From contig NZ_WPIN01000013.1 of assembly GCF_009754945.1 (NCBI RefSeq), positions 1 to 64,000 of the forward strand: a stretch of DNA of 64,000 nt, written 5' to 3'. Below, in pieces: positions 34,615-44,031 of this stretch; within the stretch, counting starts at the first letter, position 1; each line of letters begins with the position of its first letter. A program made the position numbers and the translations under genes. The stretch is from Spirosoma arboris. GTDB taxonomy: Bacteria > Bacteroidota > Bacteroidia > Cytophagales > Spirosomataceae. The notes under the pieces are model-generated. The model was given only the letters and a program-made list of their open reading frames with translations, was not told the origin of the DNA and searched no databases.

Positions 34615-34980
34615 TTAGAGCTGATGGTTGTAAAACACAAAGTCTCCTCCTTGGCTCACTCCCTTCATAAACGCCACCGTTGATTCAGAATAAGATCCAC
34701 TCAGTTCCATACGGTTTACGGTCCAATCCACCGTATATTTTTCGGAAAGCGGTTTAATCGCTTCAAGATGGCTCAAGAAAGCGGCTTCATCTTTATAGGC
34801 TTCAATGATCAGGCATTCGTAGCTATCCGCCTGATGATACGTAACATGCGTGAGCACATTCTCCGAACCTTCCTGCTGAACGATCTTTTTTACTTCATTG
34901 ACCATTTGTGTGAAGCGCTCCCAATCGGTAGGGCTTATCGTGACTTGGGCATGGAGTCGAACGATTGATTGATTTGACAT
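34615..34980 (-). CDS. Antibiotic biosynthesis monooxygenase (ABM) domain protein
   Basis: A 121-residue dimeric ferredoxin-like barrel protein. The opening SIVRLHAQVTISPTDWERF and the block LTHVTYHQADSYECLIIEAY, followed by KDEAAFLSHLEAIKPL, match the ABM/quinol monooxygenase family (YgiN-like). It lies 15 bp downstream of the quinone oxidoreductase-like gene on the same strand, which supports a shared role in quinone or reactive-carbonyl handling. Confidence 0.75.
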   Translation of the reverse strand: MSNQSIVRLHAQVTISPTDWERFTQMVNEVKKIVQQEGSENVLTHVTYHQADSYECLIIEAYKDEAAFLSHLEAIKPLSEKYTVDWTVNRMELSGSYSESTVAFMKGVSQGGDFVFYNHQL

Positions 34981-34994
34981 GGCGGGGGATCGTT

Positions 34995-35972
34995 TTAGGG
35001 TTTAACAATGATTTTACCGACCGTATTCTTGGTTTGAATCAAGGCGTGCGCTTTTGCCATTTCTTCCAGAGGGAATATTGAGGAGATGTGCGTCTTTATA
35101 GCACCCGAAGCCAGTAAGGCGGCTATCGCCTGCATATCGCGCAGGTAGCTTTCCTCCGGATGTCTCACGTTTACCCGGAGTACAGTCACATCCTTTTCTG
35201 CCTTGGCTCGCTCAATAAACTCGGGGTCAGGATATACAATCAGGCTTAACAGGGTTCCGCCCGGCTTCAAGGCTTTTAACGAGCGCTCGATATGCCGTTC
35301 GTCGTCACTCCAAACGGTATCATGCACCAGGTCGGCGTCGGTGATGATTTCTTCGAACCGTTGGGTTTCATAATCAATGAACTCATCGGCCCCTAGTCCT
35401 AACACAAACTCCCGGCCGGATGCGGCTGAGACGCCAATCACATAAGCCCCGAAATGTTTGGAAAACTGAACGGCATAATGACCAACTCCGCCTGAGGCAC
35501 CGTGAATGATCACTTTGTCACCTTTTTTCAACTGGCCGTGGTCCATAATAGAAACCCAGGCGGTTAGGGCGGCCATCGTTGCACCAGCCGCTTCTTCAAA
35601 CGAAACATTGGCTGGTTTTAAGACCATTTCGGCTTCCGGTGCTGCTACGTATTCAGCGTAAGCGTTAGCCTGACCCACAAACTTAAAATTGCCAAATACT
35701 TCATCCCCTTTTTTAAAGCGGGTAACCGCGCTGCCTGTTTCGACAACAACGCCCGCCACGTCCCATCCGAGGATAATATGCTCTTCGGTGCCTTTGTATT
35801 GGTAGACCCAGTCCAGGGCTTCTTTGGTTCTTCGGACAAAAGCGTCCACTGGATTGATACCAATGGCTTTTACCTGCACTAATACTTCGTTCTCGGTAAT
35901 GGCCGGTGTTGGGATGTCGATCAGCACTAGGTTTTCGGGTGCGCCGATTTCTTTTAATACGATTGCTCTCAT
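34995..35972 (-). CDS. NADP-dependent oxidoreductase, MDR (quinone oxidoreductase-like)
   Basis: A 325-residue medium-chain dehydrogenase. The N-terminal GroES-like domain opens MRAIVLKEIGAPENLVLIDI and contains GINPVDAFVR. The Rossmann domain has the AANVS-type region, then KGDKVIIHGASGGVGHYAVQ with the NADPH-binding glycines. The catalytic zinc ligands of alcohol dehydrogenases are absent, so it belongs with zinc-free quinone oxidoreductases. The ABM gene follows directly, as a probable two-gene operon. Confidence 0.88.
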   Translation of the reverse strand: MRAIVLKEIGAPENLVLIDIPTPAITENEVLVQVKAIGINPVDAFVRRTKEALDWVYQYKGTEEHIILGWDVAGVVVETGSAVTRFKKGDEVFGNFKFVGQANAYAEYVAAPEAEMVLKPANVSFEEAAGATMAALTAWVSIMDHGQLKKGDKVIIHGASGGVGHYAVQFSKHFGAYVIGVSAASGREFVLGLGADEFIDYETQRFEEIITDADLVHDTVWSDDERHIERSLKALKPGGTLLSLIVYPDPEFIERAKAEKDVTVLRVNVRHPEESYLRDMQAIAALLASGAIKTHISSIFPLEEMAKAHALIQTKNTVGKIIVKP

Positions 35973-36092
35973 TTTTCTTTGTTTTATGAGGCAAAAGTAG
36001 CGGCCCGGACAAGGAGGGATTTTGTTTAAACTGTCATTCTGGTTTGTTCAACATGTCAATGAAGAATCAGAAATTAAACGGTGTGGGCTGAA

Positions 36093-37040
36093 TCAGCTTT
36101 TGTAGAAAATTCTCAGCTGCTTGATTCGAGCTTTAACCCGTTTATTGTTCATCGGCTCAAAGCGCACTACCTCGACATTATTCTTTCTAACCAATATTCG
36201 GAATGGTTGGCCCATTTTGCGGGTATGATGATAGATGGCTTCGAGCTCGGCCAAATCCTCAAACCAGGCGGCCATTCCATAAAGCGAGGCAAATGGCGTC
36301 TGCTGAAGGGCTTTGTAAACGTCCGCGGCTGAGTCGATGGGTGCCGACCCCGTTCGGAAGCGGGTCTTTTCTAATAATGGATGGACAAACGTATTAACCG
36401 GACGATTCATCGTAGACCAGATATTTTTTGTAAACGTAGTCGGTTCAGCCAGTGCTTCGCTGGTTTTGGGATGAGGTGTAATGCTTAAAACGGCATCGAC
36501 CACGTGGGTCGCTTCATGGAGTAAAACATATTGAATAGCATCCGATGTCCCCGCTTCAACCCGGATGGTAAAGACCGAATCAGTTGACTGGTTAAAGGAT
36601 GTATATTCTTTCTTAGTGGCCCATTCCGAAACGGTTTCCCCTAAAATGCCTGCCCGAAAGGTTATGTTATACAGTTTTGTCGAATCGGAACTTTCCACCG
36701 GAGAGGTCAGCGCGTTATTGGGCATATTATCCATGAAGCTAACGCTTTGCAAATGCGCTTTCAGAATTTTCTGATGGAGAGGAGGCAACACGGCAAAGGC
36801 TCGCTCAACCTTTTCCTTTTCGGCTTCGGTTAATTCATGGTTTATCGGCTTCATCCCTGCCTCCCGAAACATCCTAAAAACAGCCTCTGGGGCTACCGAG
36901 ATACGTTTCCCGGGTTCACCGTTGAGCGGTTGGGCTACTGTTGGAGCTTGAATGATCAGTGAGGAGAACAGGAATAGAATGAGTTTAAAAAGCCGTTGAA
37001 TTAGGTATCGTTTAGTGTTAAATCGACTCGCTGGGTGCAT
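36093..37040 (-). CDS. Secreted hypothetical protein with a zinc-protease-like HExxH motif
   Basis: ATG 37040 gives 315 residues with a Sec signal peptide (RLFKLILFLFSSLIIQAPTV, ending at AQP). A metalloprotease-like motif is seen in IQYVLLHEATHVVDAVLS (H-E-x-x-H) near residue 160. No known peptidase family was recognised. The start overlaps the end of the AraC gene by 23 bp, implying translational coupling. The longer frame to 37157 runs inside the AraC gene and is not used. Confidence 0.65.
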   Translation of the reverse strand: MHPASRFNTKRYLIQRLFKLILFLFSSLIIQAPTVAQPLNGEPGKRISVAPEAVFRMFREAGMKPINHELTEAEKEKVERAFAVLPPLHQKILKAHLQSVSFMDNMPNNALTSPVESSDSTKLYNITFRAGILGETVSEWATKKEYTSFNQSTDSVFTIRVEAGTSDAIQYVLLHEATHVVDAVLSITPHPKTSEALAEPTTFTKNIWSTMNRPVNTFVHPLLEKTRFRTGSAPIDSAADVYKALQQTPFASLYGMAAWFEDLAELEAIYHHTRKMGQPFRILVRKNNVEVVRFEPMNNKRVKARIKQLRIFYKS

Positions 37041-37821
37041 ATCCAAACTGTTTTTTGAACGCGAAGGAGAAGTGGGATAGATTTTCAAATCCGGTTTCCA
37101 GATAGACGTCAACTGGTTTTTTATGGTTTTTAGCAATCTGAAAACGAGCCAGTTCAAGCCGTTTATGGGTCAGCCATTTTTGGGGCGTCATCTGAAAAGT
37201 CTTCCTGAAGTCGCGATTGAAGGTGGATAGGCTTCTGCCCGTGAGATAGGCAAATTTCTCAAGCGGTATATTGAACATGAAGTTCTTCTCCATAAACGCC
37301 ACCAGATCCAGTTTGCCGGGGTCGGAGAAATCCGTCAGGATAGCATCGGCATTCTTACTGATTGATCGAATGATTGAAATAGCCTCTTCTATTTTCAGTT
37401 GCGCGATGGTAAGCGGGAGTTGGTCCTGTAAGTTAAAATAAGGGATGACGGACGCAAAAAAACTGTCCAGCAGTGGATGCGACCCAAGCGGTTGGGTTTG
37501 ACCGGAATAGTGCAGAGGTCTGGTAAACGTTGTTTTCGAGTAATATTGCTGCAACTGGGCGGTAGTGAGTGCCAGCACAATAGCTTTATAGGGCTTTCCA
37601 TCCCGGGGCTTTTTGATGACCGAAGAAAGCTGATGGCGAGGAAACAAAATCGTATCGCCTGGCAGAAAGGTGTAGGATTGATCAGCCTGTACCACTTTCA
37701 TTTCCCCCGATAAGATCCGAACGAACGAATGGAAATCGAGAACGATCTCGTCTTTAAAAATAGCCTCTTCGGTCACAGCCCAAATCATGTTGGCAAACCG
37801 GTTTTCATGCTTTGTGGCCAT
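37018..37821 (-). CDS. AraC-family transcriptional regulator (cupin type), 1
   Basis: A 267-residue regulator with an N-terminal cupin-like sensor region (MKVVQADQSYTFLPGDTILF) and a C-terminal AraC domain with two helix-turn-helix motifs (FAYLTGRSLSTFNRDFRKTF, then VYLETGFENLSHFSFAFKKQ). It lies in a minus-strand run with a second AraC gene upstream, 17 bp away, and a secreted protein gene overlapping its 3' end. Its ligand is unknown. Confidence 0.85.
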   Translation of the reverse strand: MATKHENRFANMIWAVTEEAIFKDEIVLDFHSFVRILSGEMKVVQADQSYTFLPGDTILFPRHQLSSVIKKPRDGKPYKAIVLALTTAQLQQYYSKTTFTRPLHYSGQTQPLGSHPLLDSFFASVIPYFNLQDQLPLTIAQLKIEEAISIIRSISKNADAILTDFSDPGKLDLVAFMEKNFMFNIPLEKFAYLTGRSLSTFNRDFRKTFQMTPQKWLTHKRLELARFQIAKNHKKPVDVYLETGFENLSHFSFAFKKQFGYAPSESI

Positions 37822-37838
37822 ACGTAAACTGCGTGATC

Positions 37839-38747
37839 TCAGTTAAATGACTGCCTGAATGCTAGGGGCGAAACGTTGGTTTTCTTTTTAAACAGTTTGT
37901 TGAATGATTGCGGATAGTCAAAACCTAACTGATAGGCAATCTCTCGAACTGTCAAATTCGTGGTGGATAGCAATTCCTTGGCTTTTTCCATCAATTTGTT
38001 ATGAATGTGCTGCTGCGTGGTTTGGCCGGTGATGCTACGGAGCATATCGCTTAAGTAATTCGTGGAAATGCCTAATTGCCCGGCGATGAACTGCACTGTA
38101 GGCAATCCCGAAGCTAGTGCTTTTTCATCTGTAAAATACTCGTTTAACAAATTTTCCAGCCGGATTAGCGTTTCATTACAGGCAATTTTTCGCGTGATGA
38201 ATTGCCGATTATAAAACCGGTTACAATACTGCAAAAGCAGTTCGATCTGGGCGATGATGATATCCTGACTAAACTGATCAATGTTGCCCTGGTATTCTCG
38301 TTCAATATTGTTGAAAATGCCATCCAGGATTTCTTCTTCCTGCTCGGACAAATGCAAGGCCTCGCTTACTTCATAGGAGAAGAAGCCATAGTTCTTGATC
38401 GTTTTTGCTAATGGATAACCGGCCAGAAAGTCAGGATGGAAGTTCAGGGCCACTCCTTCCTGCAATTCAGTTTCACCTTCTTCGTGGGCTAGCACCTGGT
38501 TAGGCGAAAAGAACGACATGGTGCCGGAATCATAGTCATAATACCGCTGACCGTATTTGAACGTGCCGGCATCCCTTTTAATGGCAATACAGTAAAATCC
38601 AATGACCATATTGCCGGTCCAGCCTGCATTGGCGTTAGGCACTTCATTCAACCTAAAAACCGAAACCAGTGGATGTTTCGGTTTGGGCAGCCCTCTCAGC
38701 TTGTGGAGGGCTGAAATAGAGTCTATATGGATCGATGTGTTTTTCAT
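37839..38747 (-). CDS. AraC-family transcriptional regulator, 2
   Basis: A 302-residue regulator with an N-terminal AraC-binding region (residues 30-150) and a C-terminal HTH_18 domain (LPTVQFIAGQLGISTNYLSD, then LTVREIAYQLGFDYPQSFNK). It is followed by a second AraC regulator and preceded 14 bp upstream by an NADP-binding reductase, all on the minus strand. Such genes often control adjacent oxidoreductases; a reductive-stress role is inference. Confidence 0.85.
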   Translation of the reverse strand: MKNTSIHIDSISALHKLRGLPKPKHPLVSVFRLNEVPNANAGWTGNMVIGFYCIAIKRDAGTFKYGQRYYDYDSGTMSFFSPNQVLAHEEGETELQEGVALNFHPDFLAGYPLAKTIKNYGFFSYEVSEALHLSEQEEEILDGIFNNIEREYQGNIDQFSQDIIIAQIELLLQYCNRFYNRQFITRKIACNETLIRLENLLNEYFTDEKALASGLPTVQFIAGQLGISTNYLSDMLRSITGQTTQQHIHNKLMEKAKELLSTTNLTVREIAYQLGFDYPQSFNKLFKKKTNVSPLAFRQSFN

Positions 38748-38761
38748 TGCTACTTATCCGC

Positions 38762-39529
38762 TTAAATTGTCGCTCGCATGAGCGCGTCTTTCATCGCTTG
38801 TCCATACGCCCTGGCATCGGTTTCTTTATGCTGGGCCACCAATTCGGCGTGCAGCTTCAGACCGAGGCTAAGTCTTTGGGGCAACGAGAAACGCTCCACC
38901 TTAGATAGCCATTCGAGCAGTTCCTCTTTAGTTACATTTGTACAATAGATCGGCGAACCCGGCTGTTGTCGCCAGGAGTCTGCTATTGTACCAGCATCAT
39001 GAGGTTCGTAGCCCAACTGATCGACTAGGGTTGCGATCCGTTGTTTGGCCTGGACATCATCGCCCGAAATGGGCAAGGCAATCCGGCCAATTGTACCTTT
39101 GGGCATCGACAGGGCGTCCAGGGAACGCCAGTTGATGGAGTTGAATACCTTGATGATCGGGTATCCTATCTGCTTTTCAACCCATTCGCTTTCTGTTAAC
39201 CCGTTTTCAATGTCATCAATAACGCCATCACGGATTGGATAGTAATTCCCCACATCAACAACAATGGTCCCGTTTCTCACGGTTCGAAACAAGCCGTTTG
39301 GCAGATTAACGATGTTTTTTTGTGGAATGACGAGAAACACCACATCGACATTCTGCACGACCTCATCAACGGTAACAGCTTGTGCGCCTATTTCATTGGC
39401 AAGCGGTTGAAGCGTTTCAGGCCCACGCGAGTTCGTCATTTTCACGTGATGGCCTGCGGCTACTAGTTTTCGGACGAGCACTTCGCCAATAAGGCCGACA
39501 CCGATAAATCCGAATTGGAGCGTTTCCAT
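38762..39529 (-). CDS. NADP-dependent oxidoreductase, F420-type coenzyme-binding fold
   Basis: A 255-residue Rossmann protein. FGFIGVGLIGEVLVRKLVAA carries the GxGxxG dinucleotide-binding motif, and KMTNSRGPETLQPLA follows with Ser/Arg suited to NADP. The family (NADP_F420 reductase fold, pfam03807) includes reductases of many substrates. F420 itself is unlikely in Bacteroidota. It lies 10 bp downstream of the zinc alcohol dehydrogenase gene in the same direction. Confidence 0.8.
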   Translation of the reverse strand: METLQFGFIGVGLIGEVLVRKLVAAGHHVKMTNSRGPETLQPLANEIGAQAVTVDEVVQNVDVVFLVIPQKNIVNLPNGLFRTVRNGTIVVDVGNYYPIRDGVIDDIENGLTESEWVEKQIGYPIIKVFNSINWRSLDALSMPKGTIGRIALPISGDDVQAKQRIATLVDQLGYEPHDAGTIADSWRQQPGSPIYCTNVTKEELLEWLSKVERFSLPQRLSLGLKLHAELVAQHKETDARAYGQAMKDALMRATI

Positions 39530-39539
39530 CTCTGTTGAA

Positions 39540-40580
39540 TTACAGCGTTGCCATATCTATCACAAAGCGGTAGCGAACGTCGCCTTTTTCCATGCGCTCA
39601 AAGGCTTCATTGATGTTTTTGATGTCAATGAGTTCAATGTCGGAAACAATATTGTGTTCGGCACAAAAGTCCAGCATATCCTGGGTTTCTTGCAAACCGC
39701 CCGAACCCGATCCGGTGATGGCTTTATTACCTACTACTACCGAAAAGGAGGAAATTTCCCAGGGCTTTGCGGGTAAACCGACATTGATATAGGTACCATT
39801 TGTTTTCAGTAAGCCGATGTAGGGATGAATGTCGTGGTCGGCTGAAACGGTGTCGATAATGAAATCGAATGAGTGAAATACCGATTTCATCTGGGCTTCG
39901 TCTTTAGAGACAATGAAATGGTGCGCTCCTAATTGGTTGGCAGACGCTTCTTTACTGGCCGATGTACTGATGACGGTTACTTCGGCGCCCAGGGCAAGAC
40001 CGAACTTTACACCCATGTGCCCTAAACCACCCAAGCCGACGATGGCCAGTTTGTGCCCGTTGCCCACCTTCCATTTTCGCAGGGGCGAATACATGGTGAT
40101 ACCCGCGCACAATAAGGGGGCCGTGGCAGCCAGATCAAGTTGGTCGGAGATGCGGAAGGCAAAATCTTCGTGAACGACAATATTGTCCGCGTAGCCACCG
40201 TAGGTTACCTGTCCGTCTTTACCCACTCCGTTGTAGGTATAGACCACTTGCTGTTCGCAGAAGTTTTCGTGCCCACTTTTACAGTCGGCGCACTCCCGGC
40301 AGGAATCGACCATAGTGCCCACTCCCGCGTAGTCGCCGATGGTGAATTTGTGGGCCTGAGGGCCTACCGCCTTTATTATACCGACAATTTCATGCCCCGG
40401 CACCATAGGGTAGATGCCTGGGAACCAAGTGTCTCTGGTGAAGTGGATGTCGGTATGGCAGACGCCACAGAATAAAATCTCAATTTGCACGTCGTGTGCG
40501 TCGAGTTCTCGACGCTCAAAATTCCAGGGAGCTAACTCTGCATTCACTCGCTGCGCTGCATATCCTTTTGTGGCGATCAT
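39540..40580 (-). CDS. Zinc-dependent alcohol dehydrogenase (YahK/CAD-like)
   Basis: ATG 40580 gives 346 residues. The catalytic zinc site is in FCGVCHTDIHFTRDTWFP and PMVPGHEIVGII. The structural zinc cysteines are in CRECADCKSGHENFC, and the NADP-binding loop is VGLGGLGHMGVK. These fit NADPH-dependent cinnamyl-alcohol/aldehyde reductases such as YahK. The open frame runs upstream to 40757, but that leader is not conserved. It heads a run of NADP reductase and regulator genes on the minus strand. Confidence 0.9.
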   Translation of the reverse strand: MIATKGYAAQRVNAELAPWNFERRELDAHDVQIEILFCGVCHTDIHFTRDTWFPGIYPMVPGHEIVGIIKAVGPQAHKFTIGDYAGVGTMVDSCRECADCKSGHENFCEQQVVYTYNGVGKDGQVTYGGYADNIVVHEDFAFRISDQLDLAATAPLLCAGITMYSPLRKWKVGNGHKLAIVGLGGLGHMGVKFGLALGAEVTVISTSASKEASANQLGAHHFIVSKDEAQMKSVFHSFDFIIDTVSADHDIHPYIGLLKTNGTYINVGLPAKPWEISSFSVVVGNKAITGSGSGGLQETQDMLDFCAEHNIVSDIELIDIKNINEAFERMEKGDVRYRFVIDMATL

Positions 40581-41113
40581 ACTGCTTTGTGTTAAAACAG
40601 CACAAAATTGGGTAACGGGCAGCAGAAGGAGTTGTCCAAATCTCAGAAAGGAGTATCCAAAATTGATCAGGCAAGAAATATGGTTTACTTGATAAGGAGC
40701 AGTCTCCACCTGGTGTGTGAACCATGATTTCAGTAAACAATTTTTTCTTAATGACACTTGCTTTCACGAATTACACAATCTCAGAAAATGCTCGTTGCGA
40801 GGAATGTCGGGCTGATTGTTTTACCAGAAGCTGGATGGTCAAGTCCGCTTTACTGATCATAGTGGAAGAGATTACTAAACAATCTCCCAGAAATATACCT
40901 AACCGCCCTTTAATTGTGTAGCACTTTACCTCTACACTTCCAGGTACTTACTCAACTGGAACCCGCTACTTGACCGCTGGTGCTTTCTTTGGCCCTAAGA
41001 AGGCCTCTTTTTATTACCTGGCAGCCCGGCCCACTTGTTTACGCATTAGTGGATGAGGGGTATCTAAATTTTTTTTGCTATATTTGAATATTCAAATATA
41101 ATAAAGTTAATAC
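40581..41113. other. Intergenic region holding the ArsR operator
   Basis: About 530 bp between the divergent alcohol dehydrogenase and ArsR genes. The right end contains a 22-bp palindrome (41079-41100) embedded in an AT-rich promoter. The rest shows no supported gene; a plus-strand frame at 40724-40921 has poor composition. Confidence 0.55.
41079..41100. promoter_or_regulatory. 22-bp perfect palindrome, ArsR-type operator
   Basis: The core ATATTTGAATATTCAAATAT (41080-41099) is a perfect palindrome extended by one T-A pair on each side. It lies 14 bp before the start of the ArsR-type regulator gene, a usual place for an autoregulatory operator, and its AT-rich dyad matches the general form of ArsR/SmtB sites. 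It probably also controls the downstream dabA-dabB genes. Confidence 0.75.
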
Positions 41114-41440
41114 ATGGATAGTCCACTGCATCGGTATAAAGCCGAGTTTTTCAAAACCCTGGGACACCCTCTCCGACTGGCCATATTAGATGCACTACGC
41201 TCAGGGCCCTTGTCGGTTACCGAATTACAAGCGGTTACCAAGGCCGATCAATCCATGCTTTCCCAGCATTTGTCCCGGCTCCGGAATATGAATTTCGTCA
41301 CCGCTCGCCGGGAAGCAACAACCATCTTTTATCAGGTACATGACCAAGAGATTTATCAATTTCTGGATCTGGCCCGCCAGATCTACGGGCGCCAGTTAAA
41401 GCGTTCAGAAGACATATTGACCGAGTTGAATCAGGCTTAA
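41114..41440 (+). CDS. ArsR/SmtB-family transcriptional regulator, cysteine-free
   Basis: A 108-residue winged-helix regulator (FFKTLGHPLRLAILDALRSG and SVTELQAVTKADQSMLSQHL form helices, RLRNMNFVTARREATTIFY the wing). It has no cysteine at all, so it cannot use the thiol-based metal or persulfide sensing seen in many ArsR members. Histidines at residues 6, 18, 52 and 76 could bind a metal. It lies 43 bp upstream of dabA in the same direction, so it is the probable regulator of the dab genes. Confidence 0.88.
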   Translation: MDSPLHRYKAEFFKTLGHPLRLAILDALRSGPLSVTELQAVTKADQSMLSQHLSRLRNMNFVTARREATTIFYQVHDQEIYQFLDLARQIYGRQLKRSEDILTELNQA

Positions 41441-41483
41441 CGCCCCAGACCTGCTCGGAAATATTGCTTAAGGTATTTAGCCC

Positions 41484-44027
41484 ATGAATGGACACACTGT
41501 TTTCCAAAAAAATCAATCCCCTATTCCGGGTGGAACATCGCATCCATTGTTTTTGGAACAGGCTGTGCTGCACGAGCTAAAGCACTACCTGCCGGCGCAG
41601 GCTCCGCTGAAAGACTTTGTTCACCATAATCCTTTACATGGCTTTCAGCATCAACCCTTCGAGCGGGCTATTCAGCAGGCGGCTGAAGTAGTGGGCTACC
41701 GTGTCTTGTTTTCCCTGGAACAGTTTCGCTCGTTATATGCCGCCGGGCGAATTTCGGAGTCCTTACTGAAGGCCGTATTAATTGAACGAAAAGGGGCTCG
41801 TCAACAGGAACTCTGGACGTTTAACCTGCTCCGAAAAACGTATCCTGCGTTGGATGCCCCCCGAATTGGGCGGTTACGGGAGGGGTGGAAATTGTACTAC
41901 CAGCTGGATATGGATGCCTTGGTCCATCCAGTTCTATTTCGATTACTGGGCAACTTTCTGGATCAGGGTATTGCGGTGTCGGCTTTCCCCTATCGACATC
42001 TGGATTTTCTGTCGGCTGTCCGGGCCATGGAGCAGAGTAGTCTGGTCAGTCTGTTTCACTCAAAACGAGTCCGCCGTCTTTTCCATTCGAACGCGTATAC
42101 CATCCGGGATTTACTGACCCTGCTGGTTGGGCAGGAATCACTTTATAAACAATACCTCTTTGATCAGCAGTTGGCCCACCCAGGCTGGTCGGGTATGGTG
42201 GCGGTGATTGAGCATCAGCCTCAGTCGTTACTCGACCCCAGACGCATTTCCCTCCAGGAAATGATCATGCTGGAGTTGCTGCTCGAACTAGATGCGCTGG
42301 ATACCCGATTCGGTGAGCATTGGCAACCCTTAGGCCAGTACAACGTCAAACCATCCATCGACCTGTTCGCCCCCATCGTACCGACAGAGCAGTGGGAAGT
42401 CCTTTGCCTCTGGCAGCAGGCCTATGAGTGGAGTTATTACGATCAGGTATTGGCGGGGATTCAATCGGCCGCTGCCGAATCCGTCTTACCGACCAAAAGT
42501 TTCCAGGGTATTTTCTGTCTGGATGATCGGGAATGTTCGCTGCGACGCTATCTAGAAAGCCTGGACTCAACTTGTGAAACCTTTGGCACGCCGGGATTCT
42601 TCAACGTTGCGTTTTACTTTCAGCCCCAGGGAGCAAATACCTACACGAAACTTTGCCCCGCTCCCGTTACGCCCCGTCACCTGATTAAAGAATTGGGAGG
42701 AGCCGGTAATTGGCCCAAAAGCATTCATTTTACCAAGGCTTCCCAAACCTTACTACGCGGGGTTGTCATCAGCCAGACCGTAGGCTTCTGGTCGGCCCTC
42801 CGACTTTTATTGACGGTCGTTCGACCGGCGATGAGCCCAGGGATGGCCTCCTCCTATCAGCACATGCAACCCGGTTCCCGCCTGACGGTGGAACAAACCT
42901 CTGTGCGCCAGGAGAACGGCTTACAGATAGGCTTTACCCTCGACGAGATGGCCGAGCGGGTAGAAGGCTTACTCACCAGCATTGGCCTGGTCAAGGAGTT
43001 TGCCCCGATCGTGTACGTGATTGGCCACGGAGCCAGCAGCGTAAATAATCCGTACTATGCCGCCTACGATTGTGGAGCCTGTTCGGGTCGCCCCGGATCG
43101 GTCAATGCGCGGGTCATTTGCCAGATGGCCAACCATCCGAACGTGCGCGACCGGCTACGACATAAGGGCATCATCATTCCCGCCGAAACACAGTTTTTGA
43201 GTGGGCTTCATGACACCACCCGCGATGACATTTGCTTCTATGACGAAGCCTTGTTGTCGCCCGCCAATCAGCAACGTCATCAGCAGCATATCGCCTTATT
43301 CGAACAGGCACTGGATCAAAATGCGAAAGAACGGTCCCGGCGGTTTGACTCCATCGATAGCCAGCTGAGTGCAGCCACGATTCATGCCCAGATTCGTCGA
43401 CGATCCGTATCGTTGTTTGAGCCTCGTCCCGAACTCAATCATGCCACCAACGCCGTCTGTCTGATCGGGCAGCGCAGCCTGTCGAGGAATTTATTTTTAG
43501 ACCGTCGGTCTTTTCTCAATTCCTACGATTATCGGCTTGATCCAACGGGGCAGGCCTTAGCGCGTATTGTGCAGGCGGCTACGCCGGTTTGTGGCGGTAT
43601 TAACCTGGAATATTTCTTTTCCCGGGTCGATACCCAAAAGCTAGGGGCGGGTAGCAAACTGCCCCATAACGTAATGGGCCTGATTGGTGTGACCAATGGG
43701 GTTAATGGCGACTTGCGGCCTGGTTTGCCAACCCAAATGACGGAAGTCCACGACCCGGTTCGGCTCTTGATGGTCATTGAACAGACGCCCGATGTCGTCC
43801 TGAAGGCCATTCAACAGGCACCCCAGACCTACGAATGGTTTCTGAACGAGTGGGTTCACCTGGTCGTCGTCCATCCCCACACGCGGGTTCTTAATCGGTT
43901 CAAATCGGGACTATTCCAGCCCTACCAACCCCGTCAGAAAAGGGTAGAGACGATTACTGACCTACCCGCGTTGGTGGCTTCCGATCCGACCAATCTGCCG
44001 GTGTTTCAACTTGCCCAACACGCCTGA
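41484..44027 (+). CDS. dabA: DabA (DUF2309) inorganic carbon accumulation subunit
   Basis: An 847-residue cytoplasmic protein of the DUF2309/UPF0753 family. In the DAB complex it is a carbonic-anhydrase-like zinc protein that hydrates CO2 to bicarbonate, driven through the membrane partner. The zinc ligands are visible and correctly spaced: Cys345 and Asp347 in FCLDDRECS, His515 in VIGHGASSV, Cys530 in YDCGACSGRPGS. The length is in the family range. The dabB gene starts 5 bp after the stop codon. Confidence 0.92.
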   Translation: MNGHTVFQKNQSPIPGGTSHPLFLEQAVLHELKHYLPAQAPLKDFVHHNPLHGFQHQPFERAIQQAAEVVGYRVLFSLEQFRSLYAAGRISESLLKAVLIERKGARQQELWTFNLLRKTYPALDAPRIGRLREGWKLYYQLDMDALVHPVLFRLLGNFLDQGIAVSAFPYRHLDFLSAVRAMEQSSLVSLFHSKRVRRLFHSNAYTIRDLLTLLVGQESLYKQYLFDQQLAHPGWSGMVAVIEHQPQSLLDPRRISLQEMIMLELLLELDALDTRFGEHWQPLGQYNVKPSIDLFAPIVPTEQWEVLCLWQQAYEWSYYDQVLAGIQSAAAESVLPTKSFQGIFCLDDRECSLRRYLESLDSTCETFGTPGFFNVAFYFQPQGANTYTKLCPAPVTPRHLIKELGGAGNWPKSIHFTKASQTLLRGVVISQTVGFWSALRLLLTVVRPAMSPGMASSYQHMQPGSRLTVEQTSVRQENGLQIGFTLDEMAERVEGLLTSIGLVKEFAPIVYVIGHGASSVNNPYYAAYDCGACSGRPGSVNARVICQMANHPNVRDRLRHKGIIIPAETQFLSGLHDTTRDDICFYDEALLSPANQQRHQQHIALFEQALDQNAKERSRRFDSIDSQLSAATIHAQIRRRSVSLFEPRPELNHATNAVCLIGQRSLSRNLFLDRRSFLNSYDYRLDPTGQALARIVQAATPVCGGINLEYFFSRVDTQKLGAGSKLPHNVMGLIGVTNGVNGDLRPGLPTQMTEVHDPVRLLMVIEQTPDVVLKAIQQAPQTYEWFLNEWVHLVVVHPHTRVLNRFKSGLFQPYQPRQKRVETITDLPALVASDPTNLPVFQLAQHA

Positions 44028-44031
44028 ACCG

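Noticed and set aside
40581..40757. 59-residue N-terminal extension of the alcohol dehydrogenase
   Set aside because: The dehydrogenase fold begins at the ATG at 40580; the extension is not conserved family sequence.
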